Assembly: GCF_014646355.1 (NCBI RefSeq)
Contig: NZ_BMNH01000002.1
Span: 62,001-126,000 of the forward strand
Direction: 5' to 3'
Origin: Nonomuraea cavernae
Lineage (GTDB): Bacteria; Actinomycetota; Actinomycetes; Streptosporangiales; Streptosporangiaceae
DNA length: 64,000 nucleotides
Position numbers and translations under genes: made by a program. Under the pieces are notes generated by a model. That model searched no databases. It was not told the origin of the DNA and saw nothing but the letters and a program-made list of their open reading frames with translations. This document shows positions 1 to 8,257 of this stretch, in pieces (positions within the stretch are counted from its first letter, which is position 1; every line of letters begins with the position of its first letter).

Positions 1-30
1 AACTGGATCCGCCACTACCTGTAACCCGCT

Positions 31-66
31 GCGCCTGATGCCAGCAATAGTGCTGGCATCAGGCGC
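31..66. terminator. Perfect 16-bp stem-loop, probable terminator
   Basis: Arms 31-46 and 51-66 are perfectly complementary around a 4-nt ATAG loop. No T-run follows, as is common in high-G+C actinomycete terminators. It lies before the first gene of the rightward operon and probably ends transcription from a gene beyond the left edge. Its core, CCAGCA-loop-TGCTGG, recurs at 55851-55874. Confidence 0.7.
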
Positions 67-119
67 TCAGACCCGGCCGCCCGGCCGAGCCTGATCCCTC
101 CAACCCGAAAGGGAACAAC

Positions 120-728
120 ATGCCCAACCCGAACCGCGGCCTCATCACGGTCATCCTCGACCGCTCCGGCAGCATGCACTCCGTCAAGGCCGACACCGAA
201 GGGGGCCTGAAGGCATTCCTCGCCGAGCAGGCCACCAACCCGCGCGAAACCTTTGTGTCGCTCTACCAGTTCGACGACCGCTGCGAGCCGGTGTACGAGT
301 ACTGCGCCCTGGCTGACGTCCCCGACTACCGTCTCCAGCCGCGCGGCAGGACCGCGCTGCTCGACGCCATCGGCAAGACCCTCACCACCATGCGCGACCA
401 GTTCGACGCCATGCCCGAGGGCGACGTCCCCGGCCACGTCTCCATCGTGATCCTCACCGACGGGGAGGAGAACGAGTCCAAGGAGTGGCGCTCACGCCGC
501 CAGATCCGCCGCCTGATCGCGGACCTGCAGAAGAACGGCTGGACGTTCATCTTCCTCGGCGCGGACCAGGACGCGTTCGCCGCCGCACGCGACATCGGCA
601 TCGGCGCCGACACGACGCTGTCGTACTCCTCCCGCCGCACCACCGAGAGCATGACCCGCGCCGGGCGTCTGGTGTCGCGCGGCGGTAGCGGGTTCACCCA
701 GGACGACCGCGACGCCACCCGCTACTGA
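120..728 (+). CDS. vWA-domain protein
   Basis: This 202-aa cytoplasmic protein carries a von Willebrand factor A fold. The metal-ion-dependent adhesion site DxSxS is seen as D14-R-S16-G-S18, and the later TDGEE segment fits the second metal-binding loop. vWA proteins bind protein partners through a coordinated divalent metal; the partner here is unknown. The ATG follows a purine-rich GAAAGGGAA stretch. It is the first gene of a long rightward operon and is followed by a GC-rich hairpin. I am sure of the domain and not of the role. Confidence 0.85.
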   Translation: MPNPNRGLITVILDRSGSMHSVKADTEGGLKAFLAEQATNPRETFVSLYQFDDRCEPVYEYCALADVPDYRLQPRGRTALLDAIGKTLTTMRDQFDAMPEGDVPGHVSIVILTDGEENESKEWRSRRQIRRLIADLQKNGWTFIFLGADQDAFAAARDIGIGADTTLSYSSRRTTESMTRAGRLVSRGGSGFTQDDRDATRY

Positions 729-735
729 CCCCCCT

Positions 736-762
736 GCGGCCCCGCCCACCCAGCGGGGCCGC
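736..762. terminator. GC-rich hairpin with CCACCCA loop
   Basis: A 10-bp perfect stem (736-745 with 753-762) encloses the loop CCACCCA just after the vWA stop codon. The same 7-nt loop appears in unrelated stems at 2376-2398 and, nearly, at 9884-9907. It may be a terminator or an RNA-processing or protein-binding hairpin. Confidence 0.55.
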
Positions 763-774
763 CAATCCCAACCG

Positions 775-792
775 GCAAGCAGAAAAGCTAGC
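775..792 (+). repeat. Dispersed 18-nt element, copy 1
   Basis: GCAAGC-AGAAAA-GCTAGC. It lies 20 nt upstream of the ATG at 812. It belongs to a family of about 15 elements in this window with the form GCAAGC-N6-GCTWGC. Confidence 0.8.
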
Positions 793-811
793 CAGAAAGG
801 CCACCCAACCC

Positions 812-1465
812 ATGGGCAAGACCGCCACGAAAGGCCGCAAGCGGCGCACCGTCACTCCGGCAATGCAGGCCAGATCTGCGGCGAGCAAGGCCGCCGCGAA
901 CGAGCTGCTGCACAACTACGCCGTGCTGTGCCTGAACAACCCCGTCGAGTTCGAGGCGTACAGGCAGGCCGCGGCCAGCCTCGGCTGGAAGCTCGACCCC
1001 GCGAGTAGCGAGCCGGGCTACTCCCTGCTGAACATCGCCCTGCTCCTGTCGCAGAGGCGTGGCCTGACCCACTGCGCCGGCTTCCGTGACTGGCTCGCGC
1101 AGGGCCGTCAGGTCGCCGTTAGCGAGGAGGCGCTGGGGACGTTCCGCCGTATCGGCCGCAAGAAGCAGAACGAGGCCCAGGGCAAGCCGAAGCCGGAGGA
1201 CGGCCAAGACGGCGAGAAGAGGAAGGAACGCAACCGCGGCTACTACGTGAAGCGCGGCACGTTCGACGTGTCCCAGACCGTCCCCAACACGCGCTGCCCG
1301 CACTGCGGCACCGAGCCGGACGGCACCGAGCGCAGCACCGCCCAGTGCCCCCCGACGTGTCCGGTGTTCCTGCCGAGGGACAGCGTGCTCCCTCCGAGGG
1401 ACTACATCACGAACCTCCTGTCCGCGCAGATCAAGGACGACGACGAAGACGAGGGCGACGAGTGA
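812..1465 (+). CDS. ArdC N-terminal-like ssDNA-binding domain protein with zinc motif
   Basis: This is a 217-aa protein. Residues about 70-110 (YSLLNIALLLSQ, then GFRDWLAQGRQV) resemble the N-terminal single-strand DNA-binding domain of ArdC antirestriction proteins. No metallopeptidase domain follows. The middle is Lys/Glu-rich and the C-terminal part has CPHCG with later cysteines, which suggests a zinc ribbon, before an acidic tail. By analogy it may bind phage ssDNA or protect incoming DNA; that is inference. Its end overlaps the next gene by 4 nt (GTGA). Confidence 0.6.
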   Translation: MGKTATKGRKRRTVTPAMQARSAASKAAANELLHNYAVLCLNNPVEFEAYRQAAASLGWKLDPASSEPGYSLLNIALLLSQRRGLTHCAGFRDWLAQGRQVAVSEEALGTFRRIGRKKQNEAQGKPKPEDGQDGEKRKERNRGYYVKRGTFDVSQTVPNTRCPHCGTEPDGTERSTAQCPPTCPVFLPRDSVLPPRDYITNLLSAQIKDDDEDEGDE

Positions 1466-1698
1466 CCCGACCTCCGAACCCGGCCACGAAGACCGGCCGC
1501 GCCCAGATCGCCCGGCAGGCCCGCCGCCACGGCTACTTCCACAACCGGGACAACTTCACGATCGCAGTGAAGTGCCCCCTGTGCGACGAGAGGCCGAGCG
1601 GTCCCGAACCCGGCTACGGCGAGAGCGTCACCAAGGCGCTCGACGCCCTCATGGACACCCACCTCCTCTACGACTGCCCGAAGGGACCACAGCAGTGA
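1462..1698 (+). CDS. Small zinc-binding protein
   Basis: This 78-aa protein starts at a GTG overlapping the stop of the upstream gene, so it is probably translationally coupled. It has a basic N-terminus and a CPLC pair followed by a distal cysteine, consistent with a small treble-clef or ribbon. No family is recognised. It overlaps the next gene through another GTGA junction. Confidence 0.7.
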   Translation: MTRPPNPATKTGRAQIARQARRHGYFHNRDNFTIAVKCPLCDERPSGPEPGYGESVTKALDALMDTHLLYDCPKGPQQ

Positions 1699-2354
1699 CC
1701 ACCGAGATCACCCTGGCGAAGCGGTACGTTCTCGCCGGTACGCCCGGCTGGGGCGAGCACGACCACACGATCCGCTCGCAGGGCCTGGCCGTCGCCAACG
1801 CGCCCCGCCCGCTCATCGGCAACCCCACCTGGTACGGCGACTGGATGCACGGCCGCCATTACGCGGCCGGTCCGCTCGACCAGCTGGTGAAGCACTGGCA
1901 TGCGGACGACGCCGTCCTGCTCGTGGAGCTCACGCCTCAGACCATCGTACGGAAGGTCGCGAGCTACATCACCAGCTGCGGCCACACGCTGGAAAAGGTC
2001 GCCGAGTCCTACGAGGACGCTGTCGGTGACCTCGCACACGAGATGGGCCTGCCATGGGATGACGCTTGGCTACAGGTGGCGTTCCTCCCCGCCCCGAAGG
2101 GGGTTGACGCGTTCACCCGCATCCCGGTGTGCGAGCACAACGTCCAGGCGCAGGCGTGGTTCCTGCAGGTCGTCCAGCCCGGCAACCCGCTGCCGGAAGA
2201 CGTTGAGCTCGGCCTGATCGGCCAGGGTGCCCCGGACTCTCTGCTGACCCTGATGGCCAGGGCCGCCGCGATCGAGGGCCGGGCTGACCAGTTCCAAATC
2301 AGCTACCTGCACAAGGACCTGTGCCGCACTGCGGACGACCCTGCCGGCATCTGA
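1695..2354 (+). CDS. Conserved hypothetical phage protein
   Basis: A 219-aa soluble protein starting at the GTG (1695-1697) that overlaps the previous stop. It contains a CGHT segment and several Trp/His-rich stretches but no motif I can assign. The coupled start and the coding bias support a real gene. It is followed by a hairpin at 2376-2398. Confidence 0.7.
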   Translation: MTTEITLAKRYVLAGTPGWGEHDHTIRSQGLAVANAPRPLIGNPTWYGDWMHGRHYAAGPLDQLVKHWHADDAVLLVELTPQTIVRKVASYITSCGHTLEKVAESYEDAVGDLAHEMGLPWDDAWLQVAFLPAPKGVDAFTRIPVCEHNVQAQAWFLQVVQPGNPLPEDVELGLIGQGAPDSLLTLMARAAAIEGRADQFQISYLHKDLCRTADDPAGI

Positions 2355-2375
2355 CCATCCCAGTTCTAGCTGCGA

Positions 2376-2398
2376 GGCGGCGGCCACCCACCGCCGCC
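2376..2398. terminator. GC-rich hairpin with CCACCCA loop
   Basis: A perfect 8-bp stem (2376-2383 with 2391-2398) with loop CCACCCA lies between two same-strand genes. The stem sequence differs from that at 736-762 while the loop is identical. Confidence 0.55.
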
Positions 2399-2432
2399 CC
2401 GCCCCACCCAACCGACCCGGAAAAGAGGCAAG

Positions 2433-4049
2433 TTGATCACCATCAGGCACAACCACGAGGACGGCACCCTCGTGTACGGCACCCGCAAGGGCGACGGCGT
2501 GTTCGAGATCATCAAGAAGTGGGAGAATGGCGGCTTCCGGTTCTTCCCCTCCCTCCGGATGCTCGGCCTGCGCAACAGCCGCGACCAGGTCGCCGACCGA
2601 TACGCGATCAACGCCGCGGCGAAGGCCCTGCGCGAGGCCGGGTACGAGGTCGAGATCGAGATTGATGACAGCTTCCGCGACCGCGCGCAGGTCCTGGAGG
2701 ACAAGGCGGACCGGCTTGAAGACCGCCGCGACGCGCTGGAGAACAAGGCCGGTCGGCACGCTGGCGCGGCGTCGGCCGCGCATGACCGGGCGCACCAGAT
2801 CAGTGAGCGGTTCGCCGCTGGCCAGCCCATCCTGGTCGGCCACCACTCCGAGGGGCGGGCCCGAGCTGACCGGAAGCGGATGGACCAGGCGATGCGCAAG
2901 AGCATCGCCGAGAACGACACCGCGCAGGAAGTGGCCCGCCGCGCGAACGCGGTCGGCAGCCAGATGCGGCGCTCCGCGACTCCGGCCGTGACCGCGCGCA
3001 GGATCAAGACAGCCGAGTCCGAGCTGCGCAAGATCCAAAAGTCGCTGGACGGCTACACCCGCAGGCACCTCGACCACAAGGGACAGCCGTACTACATCGA
3101 GGTCCACGAGGGCGCCACCGGCGACCACCGGGAGATGCTGCTCGCCCGCAAGGCGCAGTTGGAGAACCAGCTCGAATACGACCGGGCGCAGCTCGCCGCC
3201 GCAGTCGAGGCGGGCGAGTACGTCCAGTGGGGCAAGCACAACGTGCACGTCGGCGACGTCGTGCACTACTGGGGGATTCGGGCGCGACCCGTGGTCAAGG
3301 TCAACACGGTCACGGTCGCTGTCGAGTCCGACTACTCCTGGCCCGACAAGGTGAGGTACACCGAAATCCGCGCCGTGGAATGCCCGCACGGCCAGGACGG
3401 GCCGACCGTCACCGCGCCGAAGCGGCCCGCGAAGCAGGCCCAGGCCAAGCCGAAGGCCGAGGTCCCGACGATCGACACCGACAAGCTCAAGGCCGCCGCC
3501 CAGACCGTCAGCCACATGCACGTCGGCGCCGACCGGGAGGCGTTCGTGTCGCCCCCCGCCGTGGTGGCACGGCTGATGGAGCTGGCCGAGATCGAGCCCG
3601 GCATGACGGTGCTCGAACCCTCGGCGGGCACCGGCAACATCGCTCTGGCGGCCGTCGAACTGGGCGCGGTCGTGGACTGCGTCGAGCTCGACAACAACCT
3701 CGTGGAGGTCCTGGCGTCCCGCGTCCCCGGCACGAACCTGCTGTACCGCCACGACTTCCTGGAGACGGACGCGTCGCAGCTCGGCACCTACGACCGGATC
3801 GTGATGAACCCGCCGTTCTCCGGCGGCAAGGACATCGCGCACGTCACCCACGCGCTCGACTTCCTCAAGCCCGGCGGCCGGCTCGTCGCGGTCATGGGCG
3901 GCGGCGTGGCCTTCCACAAGGTGAAGGCTGCGGCCGAGTTCCGGCAGCTCGTCGAGGACCGGGGCGGCTCGATCACCGCGCTCCCGGCCGACGCGTTCAA
4001 GTCGGCCGGGATCACGGTCACCACGGTCATCGTCACCATCCCCTGCTGA
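2433..4049 (+). CDS. DUF3560-like domain fused to SAM-dependent DNA methyltransferase
   Basis: A 538-aa two-part protein. Residues about 1-290 are charged and partly coiled-coil and resemble DUF3560 proteins of actinomycete mobile elements. Residues about 360-538 form a class I methyltransferase with SAM-binding motif LEPSAGTGN and catalytic motif NPPF, as in N6-adenine or N4-cytosine DNA methylases. The start is TTG at 2433, preceded by AAAAGAGG. It probably methylates DNA; specificity is unknown. It is the first of two DNA-methyltransferase-type genes here, and a hairpin follows it. Confidence 0.8.
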   Translation: MITIRHNHEDGTLVYGTRKGDGVFEIIKKWENGGFRFFPSLRMLGLRNSRDQVADRYAINAAAKALREAGYEVEIEIDDSFRDRAQVLEDKADRLEDRRDALENKAGRHAGAASAAHDRAHQISERFAAGQPILVGHHSEGRARADRKRMDQAMRKSIAENDTAQEVARRANAVGSQMRRSATPAVTARRIKTAESELRKIQKSLDGYTRRHLDHKGQPYYIEVHEGATGDHREMLLARKAQLENQLEYDRAQLAAAVEAGEYVQWGKHNVHVGDVVHYWGIRARPVVKVNTVTVAVESDYSWPDKVRYTEIRAVECPHGQDGPTVTAPKRPAKQAQAKPKAEVPTIDTDKLKAAAQTVSHMHVGADREAFVSPPAVVARLMELAEIEPGMTVLEPSAGTGNIALAAVELGAVVDCVELDNNLVEVLASRVPGTNLLYRHDFLETDASQLGTYDRIVMNPPFSGGKDIAHVTHALDFLKPGGRLVAVMGGGVAFHKVKAAAEFRQLVEDRGGSITALPADAFKSAGITVTTVIVTIPC

Positions 4050-4055
4050 CCTTCC

Positions 4056-4092
4056 GGAGCTAGCAGTTGACGCGAGCACAACTGCTAGCTCC
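4056..4092. promoter_or_regulatory. 14-bp perfect inverted repeat containing GCTAGC
   Basis: Arms 4056-4069 and 4079-4092 pair perfectly around a 9-nt loop. Each arm contains GCTAGC, the right half-site of the dispersed 18-nt family, and the loop contains GCGAGC. It sits between a stop codon and the Shine-Dalgarno of the alpha-CTD-like gene, so it may be an attenuator, a terminator or a protein-binding site. Confidence 0.6.
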
Positions 4093-4112
4093 TCTTCTCA
4101 AGGAGTTGCATC

Positions 4113-4583
4113 GTGCCCACCGACTCGAACCGGATGCTGACTGTCGCCCTGACCAGCGACATCTGGGACCACATCATCGACAGGCTCGGCGACTACGCCG
4201 ACGAGGCCGAGGAACGCCCGTGGCTGGGCGACTGCCACGACTGCGACAAGGCCGACCCCGGCAAGTGCCCCCAGCACCAGCAGGAGGCCGAGTACGGCGC
4301 GCAGGTCCGCGTCTGGCGTGACCAGATCGTGGACCAGCTCACCGTCCAGACCGCGACGACGGCCGACCTGGTCAGGCGGACCGGGATGCCGCTGGACACG
4401 TCGCTGCGCGACGTGATCCTCCGCCCGTACATCGCGGTGCGGAACCTGCTCATGCGGGACGGCATCCTCACCCTCGGCGACCTGGCCGCCGTCAACGACG
4501 AGGACCTGTGTGGGATCAGGAACTTCGGCGCGGGCAGGTACGCCGAACTGCGGGCCGTGCTGCGCAAGGTCACCGCGAGCTGA
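4113..4583 (+). CDS. Protein with RNA polymerase alpha-CTD-like domain
   Basis: A 156-aa protein with GTG start and AAGGAG Shine-Dalgarno. Residues about 1-90 are acidic and contain CHDC and a further Cys, possibly a metal site. Residues about 100-152 match the helix-hairpin-helix C-terminal domain of bacterial RpoA: VRNLLMRDGILTLGDL aligns with the actinobacterial NCLKREGIHTVGEL segment, and GIRNFGAGRYAELRAVL follows with the conserved RNFG. Alpha-CTD binds UP-element DNA and activators. A phage copy could redirect host transcription, which is inference. It shares one base with the next start (TGATG). Confidence 0.75.
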   Translation: MPTDSNRMLTVALTSDIWDHIIDRLGDYADEAEERPWLGDCHDCDKADPGKCPQHQQEAEYGAQVRVWRDQIVDQLTVQTATTADLVRRTGMPLDTSLRDVILRPYIAVRNLLMRDGILTLGDLAAVNDEDLCGIRNFGAGRYAELRAVLRKVTAS

Positions 4584-5344
4584 TGCTGCCGCAGCCGCTC
4601 TACCTCGCACCGCCGTCGACCCCGTCCATCCGGGAGCAGGTCGCCGCCGGCCGGTTGGGCGCGATCCTCAACCCCGCCAGCGGCAACGGGCTGCCCGAGG
4701 TGGGCCTGTTCGGCGTGGACAACGCGGTGTACGGCGGCAAGTACCCCGGCAACCGGAAGTACCTGAAGTACCTGGAACGGTTCGTCCCGTACGCCGACCG
4801 GTGCCTGTTCGTGACCGCGCCCGACGAGGTAGGCGACGCGTTCGCCACCGTGGCGCGGTCACGGTGCATGCTCAAGGAGATCCGCGCCATGGGGTTCCCT
4901 GCCGCTCTGGTCGCGCAGGACTTTATGGAGTTCTGCCCGCTGTGGGACTGGGACGAGTTCGACTGCCTGTTCATCGGCGGCAGCACGGCCTGGAAGCTGT
5001 CGCCTGCTGCGGAGAACCTCGGCCGTATCGCTAACAGCATCGGCATCTGGACGCACGTCGGGCGGGTCAACTCCCTGCTGCGTTACCGGATAGTCCGCTG
5101 GGCCCTCTCCGTTGATGGCACGTACCTGCAGCGCGCGGGTCCTGACCGGGCGCTGCCGACCGTCCTCGGCTGGGTCGACGCACTGCCTAAGGACGACGAC
5201 CAGCCGCCTGGCCTGTTCGACACGCCTCCTCCGGACGACCTCGACCCGTGGGACGGCGGATACGACCTGGCGTCGTGGCACAAGCCCCCACCGCTGCTGC
5301 AGGCGACGCGGCGGCCCGTGCATGAACAACTTGCCTTGCTGTGA
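4583..5344 (+). CDS. TGT/DpdA-like TIM-barrel protein
   Basis: A 253-aa protein whose ATG overlaps the upstream stop. The motifs LFIGGSTAWKLS, HVGRVNSLLRYR and SVDGTYLQRAGP, with an early LFGVDNAVYGGKYPG stretch, resemble compact phage relatives of tRNA-guanine transglycosylase and DpdA. Those enzymes exchange guanine for 7-deazaguanine bases in RNA or DNA. No 7-deazaguanine synthesis genes (FolE, QueD, QueE, QueC) are visible here, so substrate and role are uncertain. It could instead be a catalytically different TIM-barrel protein. Confidence 0.5.
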   Translation: MLPQPLYLAPPSTPSIREQVAAGRLGAILNPASGNGLPEVGLFGVDNAVYGGKYPGNRKYLKYLERFVPYADRCLFVTAPDEVGDAFATVARSRCMLKEIRAMGFPAALVAQDFMEFCPLWDWDEFDCLFIGGSTAWKLSPAAENLGRIANSIGIWTHVGRVNSLLRYRIVRWALSVDGTYLQRAGPDRALPTVLGWVDALPKDDDQPPGLFDTPPPDDLDPWDGGYDLASWHKPPPLLQATRRPVHEQLALL

Positions 5345-5357
5345 AAGGACAACCCCC

Positions 5358-5843
5358 GTGGAAAACACCCTGTTCGACCCGCCGCCGGCCGCTGAGAGGG
5401 CCGGGGCCACGCGAGGCTGGACGACGGTCACCCGCAAGAAGGTGACGGTCATCGTTGAAGACGAGTTCGCCGCCGCCGAGCCCATCATCCGGCCGGGCCA
5501 GCGCGACTTCTTCCCCCGCAACGCTACCTACCAGTGGGAGTGGACACCGGAACGCGGCTGGCTGCTCGGCCGGTACGAGGTGAGCGGGCCGAACCGGAAG
5601 GTGAACGGCGAGGTCGGCCTGATGATTGTGACTGAGCGCAGGTTCGGAACTGCCCCAGAGACCTGGGCAGGCTTCCCGGACTGGCTGTACCTGGCGATGG
5701 TTACCACCTGCCCCGACTGGGAGCCGCCCGCAGCACAGCTGCAGCCGACCGATGGCGCGGTCGAAGCTGTCATGGCGGCGGCGGCAGACCGTGAGTCCGT
5801 CAGCGTGAGCGATGACGACCTGGACCGGGGGCAGGGATGGTGA
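5358..5843 (+). CDS. Hypothetical protein
   Basis: A 161-aa protein starting at GTG 5358 with AAAGGA 8 nt upstream. It is Trp-rich in the middle and acidic at the C-terminus. No family is recognised. Its end overlaps the start of the next gene by 7 nt, which supports the operon. Confidence 0.65.
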   Translation: MENTLFDPPPAAERAGATRGWTTVTRKKVTVIVEDEFAAAEPIIRPGQRDFFPRNATYQWEWTPERGWLLGRYEVSGPNRKVNGEVGLMIVTERRFGTAPETWAGFPDWLYLAMVTTCPDWEPPAAQLQPTDGAVEAVMAAAADRESVSVSDDDLDRGQGW

Positions 5844-6292
5844 CCAGCGTCCCGAGAGCAGCGAAGAAGCGAGTCACGCCGAAGGAGCGGGCCTCACGGA
5901 AGGAGCAAACCGCGCAACTGCGTAACCTCGGCATCACCGACCCGGCCTTGATCGGGGACCGTCTCGGCGTTCACGCACGGACTGTTCAGCGGTACCTGCG
6001 GGAGTTGGAGGGCGACGTCGACCGGCGGGTGATCCTTTACCCGGAGATCAAGCCGCAGGTGTTGGAGCACTTGCGCAGGTACCCACATCTGCGGCTTCCC
6101 GCTTACCAGCTCGCCCGAGTGCTCCAGGTGTCGGAGCGGTCGGGCAAGACCGTGAAACGCGCGTTGAGGAGCCTGGAACGGGAGGGCCTCGTGCGGCATG
6201 AGATCGGCACTCGCAAGGAGGGCGACTACAGCAGGGCCGTGAGGGTGATCCTGTGGTCGCTCGCCGAGCAGGGGCAGCCCGATGGCCAGTGA
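5837..6292 (+). CDS. Winged-helix DNA-binding protein
   Basis: A 151-aa basic protein. The first third contains a helix-turn-helix-like segment (DPALIGDRLGVHARTVQRYL). The second half reads as a winged helix (LPAYQLARVLQVSERSGKTV, then RALRSLEREGLVRHEIGT). It is probably a phage transcription factor acting on early operons. It starts inside the end of the previous gene; GTG 5840 is an alternative start. Confidence 0.75.
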   Translation: MVTSVPRAAKKRVTPKERASRKEQTAQLRNLGITDPALIGDRLGVHARTVQRYLRELEGDVDRRVILYPEIKPQVLEHLRRYPHLRLPAYQLARVLQVSERSGKTVKRALRSLEREGLVRHEIGTRKEGDYSRAVRVILWSLAEQGQPDGQ

Positions 6293-6833
6293 GCCGCGCG
6301 GCGTGGACGCTCGCCAGGCCGCGATCAGACAGACTCCCATCGGTCAGGGGCGCGGCATGTGGGGCATCTACTTCGGCCACCCAGGAGCGAACGAACGTGA
6401 CGGGGTCACCTCCACTGCGCCTGACCACCGGCCGACCCTGTTGTCCCGCGTGGTCGACGAACCGTCCTGGCACCAGCTGTACCGGGGCGGCTGTCTCGGC
6501 TGCGACTGGGAAGGCGAGACGCGGCCCAGGAACGGCGACGCGGTAGAGGACGCGCACGACCATGCGTGGCCCGGCTGGCGTGACCTGCCCGCCGTGCAGC
6601 AGCCGAAAGCCAACTACGAGCGGTGGCTGACCGAGGTGAAACGCGCGTACCCGCCCGGCTGGCTGGCGGCTGGCGGCCCGATCGTCACCATCCGACCCGA
6701 TTCCCGGTTCTCCCGGCACCAGCCCGGAAAAGCGCCGGGCGGCGGCTACGACCTGGCCGCCACGTACTACCAAGCCAGAAGATCGCGGGACAATCACCCT
6801 CAACCGACCCTTGACCTGGAGTTCCCTTCATGA
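6282..6833 (+). CDS. DUF6349-like actinophage protein
   Basis: A 183-aa protein. The segment GGCLGCDWEG and the following DAHDHAWPGWRDLP look like a family common in Streptomyces phages and mobile elements (DUF6349 from memory). It has a CxxC pair but no known activity. The ATG overlaps the previous gene by 11 nt, and the end overlaps the next by 4 nt. Confidence 0.6.
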   Translation: MASEPRGVDARQAAIRQTPIGQGRGMWGIYFGHPGANERDGVTSTAPDHRPTLLSRVVDEPSWHQLYRGGCLGCDWEGETRPRNGDAVEDAHDHAWPGWRDLPAVQQPKANYERWLTEVKRAYPPGWLAAGGPIVTIRPDSRFSRHQPGKAPGGGYDLAATYYQARRSRDNHPQPTLDLEFPS

Positions 6834-7483
6834 CCGACCTGACGAAGTGGCCGAGGCTGCTCGTTGCCGGTGACCCGGTGACGCGCGAGCAGGCCAACGA
6901 AATCCTCATCCGCACCGACGACTGGTGCATGACCGTCAACGACCGGGCGTGGAATGCGGCGGTGACGAGCCTGGCCGCCGAGTACGGCATGCCGATCGAG
7001 CCGCCCTTCGGCGTGGACATCGAGGTGAGGAAGGCGAGTTGGCAGGCGATGAAGGCGTGGCGTAAGCGGATAGGTGTCCTGCAGCTGCACTACCTGGACA
7101 ACGCGCGTATCGGGTCGCCGTGGATCGGCGGCCCGAAGGGCTGGTGCGACTGGGACGGGCGGATCGGCTGTTCCACGTACAACATCGGCAAGTGGCCGAC
7201 CGTGGAGGAACTGACCGCCGATTGGGAGATCATCGCCGCGGCGTTCCCGTTCCTCAAGCTGCACGCCCAGGTCGTCACGCACGAGGGGGAGGACGAGGTG
7301 GCTGCCACGTGGGCGGTCATGGGCGGCCGTGCCGCGCTGGTCGAACCGGTCGGCAAGGTAGCCCGCATCGAGCAGTTGGAAAGCGCGGACATCATCGCTC
7401 GCCTGGGGCCTGGCGGGGAACGCGGCGTCACCCTGGAGCGGCTGCGCGAGGCCCTGGAGCAGGTTGCGAAGGCGGCACTGTGA
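6830..7483 (+). CDS. Hypothetical protein
   Basis: A 217-aa soluble protein with an ATGA start overlapping the previous gene. The middle part, GWCDWDGRIGCSTYNIGKWP, is followed by predicted helices. No family is recognised. It is the last substantial gene of the first rightward operon. A GTG at 7480 would open a 15-codon reading frame that ends inside a dispersed 18-nt element. Confidence 0.65.
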   Translation: MTDLTKWPRLLVAGDPVTREQANEILIRTDDWCMTVNDRAWNAAVTSLAAEYGMPIEPPFGVDIEVRKASWQAMKAWRKRIGVLQLHYLDNARIGSPWIGGPKGWCDWDGRIGCSTYNIGKWPTVEELTADWEIIAAAFPFLKLHAQVVTHEGEDEVAATWAVMGGRAALVEPVGKVARIEQLESADIIARLGPGGERGVTLERLREALEQVAKAAL

Positions 7484-7510
7484 GCGACTGGACCGACCAA
7501 TTGAAAGGGT

Positions 7511-7528
7511 GCAAGCAAAAGGGCTAGC
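7511..7528 (+). repeat. Dispersed 18-nt element, copy 2
   Basis: GCAAGC-AAAAGG-GCTAGC. It lies 27 nt after the stop of the upstream operon and not immediately before a gene. Confidence 0.8.
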
Positions 7529-7643
7529 ACCGTCTCGCGCTTGAGGCCGGAGAACACGCTGAATACGTGGGACAACGAGCTATGTAAGGCGCGCATGCTC
7601 GCCCGCGCCGCCACCATGTAGACGCCAGCAGAGACACGAGGCG

Positions 7644-7679
7644 AAAGGCCCGAATTCACTCACATGGGTTCGGGCTTTT
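7644..7679 (+). terminator. Intrinsic terminator-like hairpin
   Basis: GCCCGAA (7648-7654) pairs with TTCGGGC (7669-7675), and AAAG/CTTTT flanks extend the stem with one bulge. A TTTTCC tail follows. It ends the 0.1-7.5 kb operon. The stretch 7529-7839 holds no supported gene, only this hairpin and a further inverted repeat (GACCAGG at 7765 with CCTGGTC at 7784). Confidence 0.6.
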
Positions 7680-7839
7680 CCGTACCATGACTTCAATTCC
7701 ACCAAGAAACGCGCAAGGACAGGAAGGGGGCGCGCCAGAGAGAACACGTCAGCCGGGATGTTGCGACCAGGGCGAACACACTGCCTGGTCCCTGCCCTGG
7801 CCGTAATGTGTCCGCTCATAGATTGGTGGAACTGACTAC

Positions 7840-8019
7840 ATGTCATCCGAACGTGCGATCTTGATCGCTCTCGCGGCCATCGCCGCTACCGCCATCGCCG
7901 CCGCCCTCATGCTCGCGGACGGTTCGACATGGCCCGCCGCGCTCTTGACCGGCCTTGCCGCTGGCGGAGCCACGCTTTGGGGGTTGCTCGGCTGGTTCGC
8001 CCGTCACTCGCGACCCTGA
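7840..8019 (+). CDS. Small membrane protein
   Basis: A 59-aa protein. Two hydrophobic segments (ILIALAAIAATAIAAALML and ALLTGLAAGGATLWGLLGWF) flank a short loop, and the C-terminus is basic. It is isolated between a terminator and a strong hairpin, as if expressed separately. A holin-like or superinfection-exclusion role is possible but has no direct support. Confidence 0.55.
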   Translation: MSSERAILIALAAIAATAIAAALMLADGSTWPAALLTGLAAGGATLWGLLGWFARHSRP

Positions 8020-8030
8020 GCATGGGGAAG

Positions 8031-8069
8031 GGCCCGAACTCCCCTCTGGGCTGCCGGGGGTTCGGGTCC
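8031..8069 (+). terminator. GC-rich hairpin terminator
   Basis: GGCCCGAACTCCCC (8031-8044) pairs with GGGGGTTCGGGTCC (8056-8069) with one bulge, 12 nt after the stop of the small membrane protein. The remaining stretch to 8257 contains nothing I can support as a gene. Confidence 0.65.
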
Positions 8070-8257
8070 TACGTGCTGTACGGGGCTACCAGCCGCCCAG
8101 GTGCCGCATGCCGCCGCCTACGGTCGCAGCCCACCCACCCGTGTCGCTCGCTGTCCAACCGCCTGTGTCGCTCCCGTGTCTGATCATGGTCGCGAGCTTG
8201 CCAGCCCGGTCCGCCGGCCACAACCCCCGCTAGTTCGGCCGCCTCGATCCGCTCGGC

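Noticed and set aside
2070..4079. Long minus-strand open frame (669 codons)
   Set aside because: It is antisense to the DUF3560-methyltransferase, which has clear domain motifs; long antisense frames are a by-product of high G+C codon bias.
7480..7527. 15-codon GTG frame after the 6830 gene
   Set aside because: Too short, and its last codons are the dispersed element; treated as non-coding.
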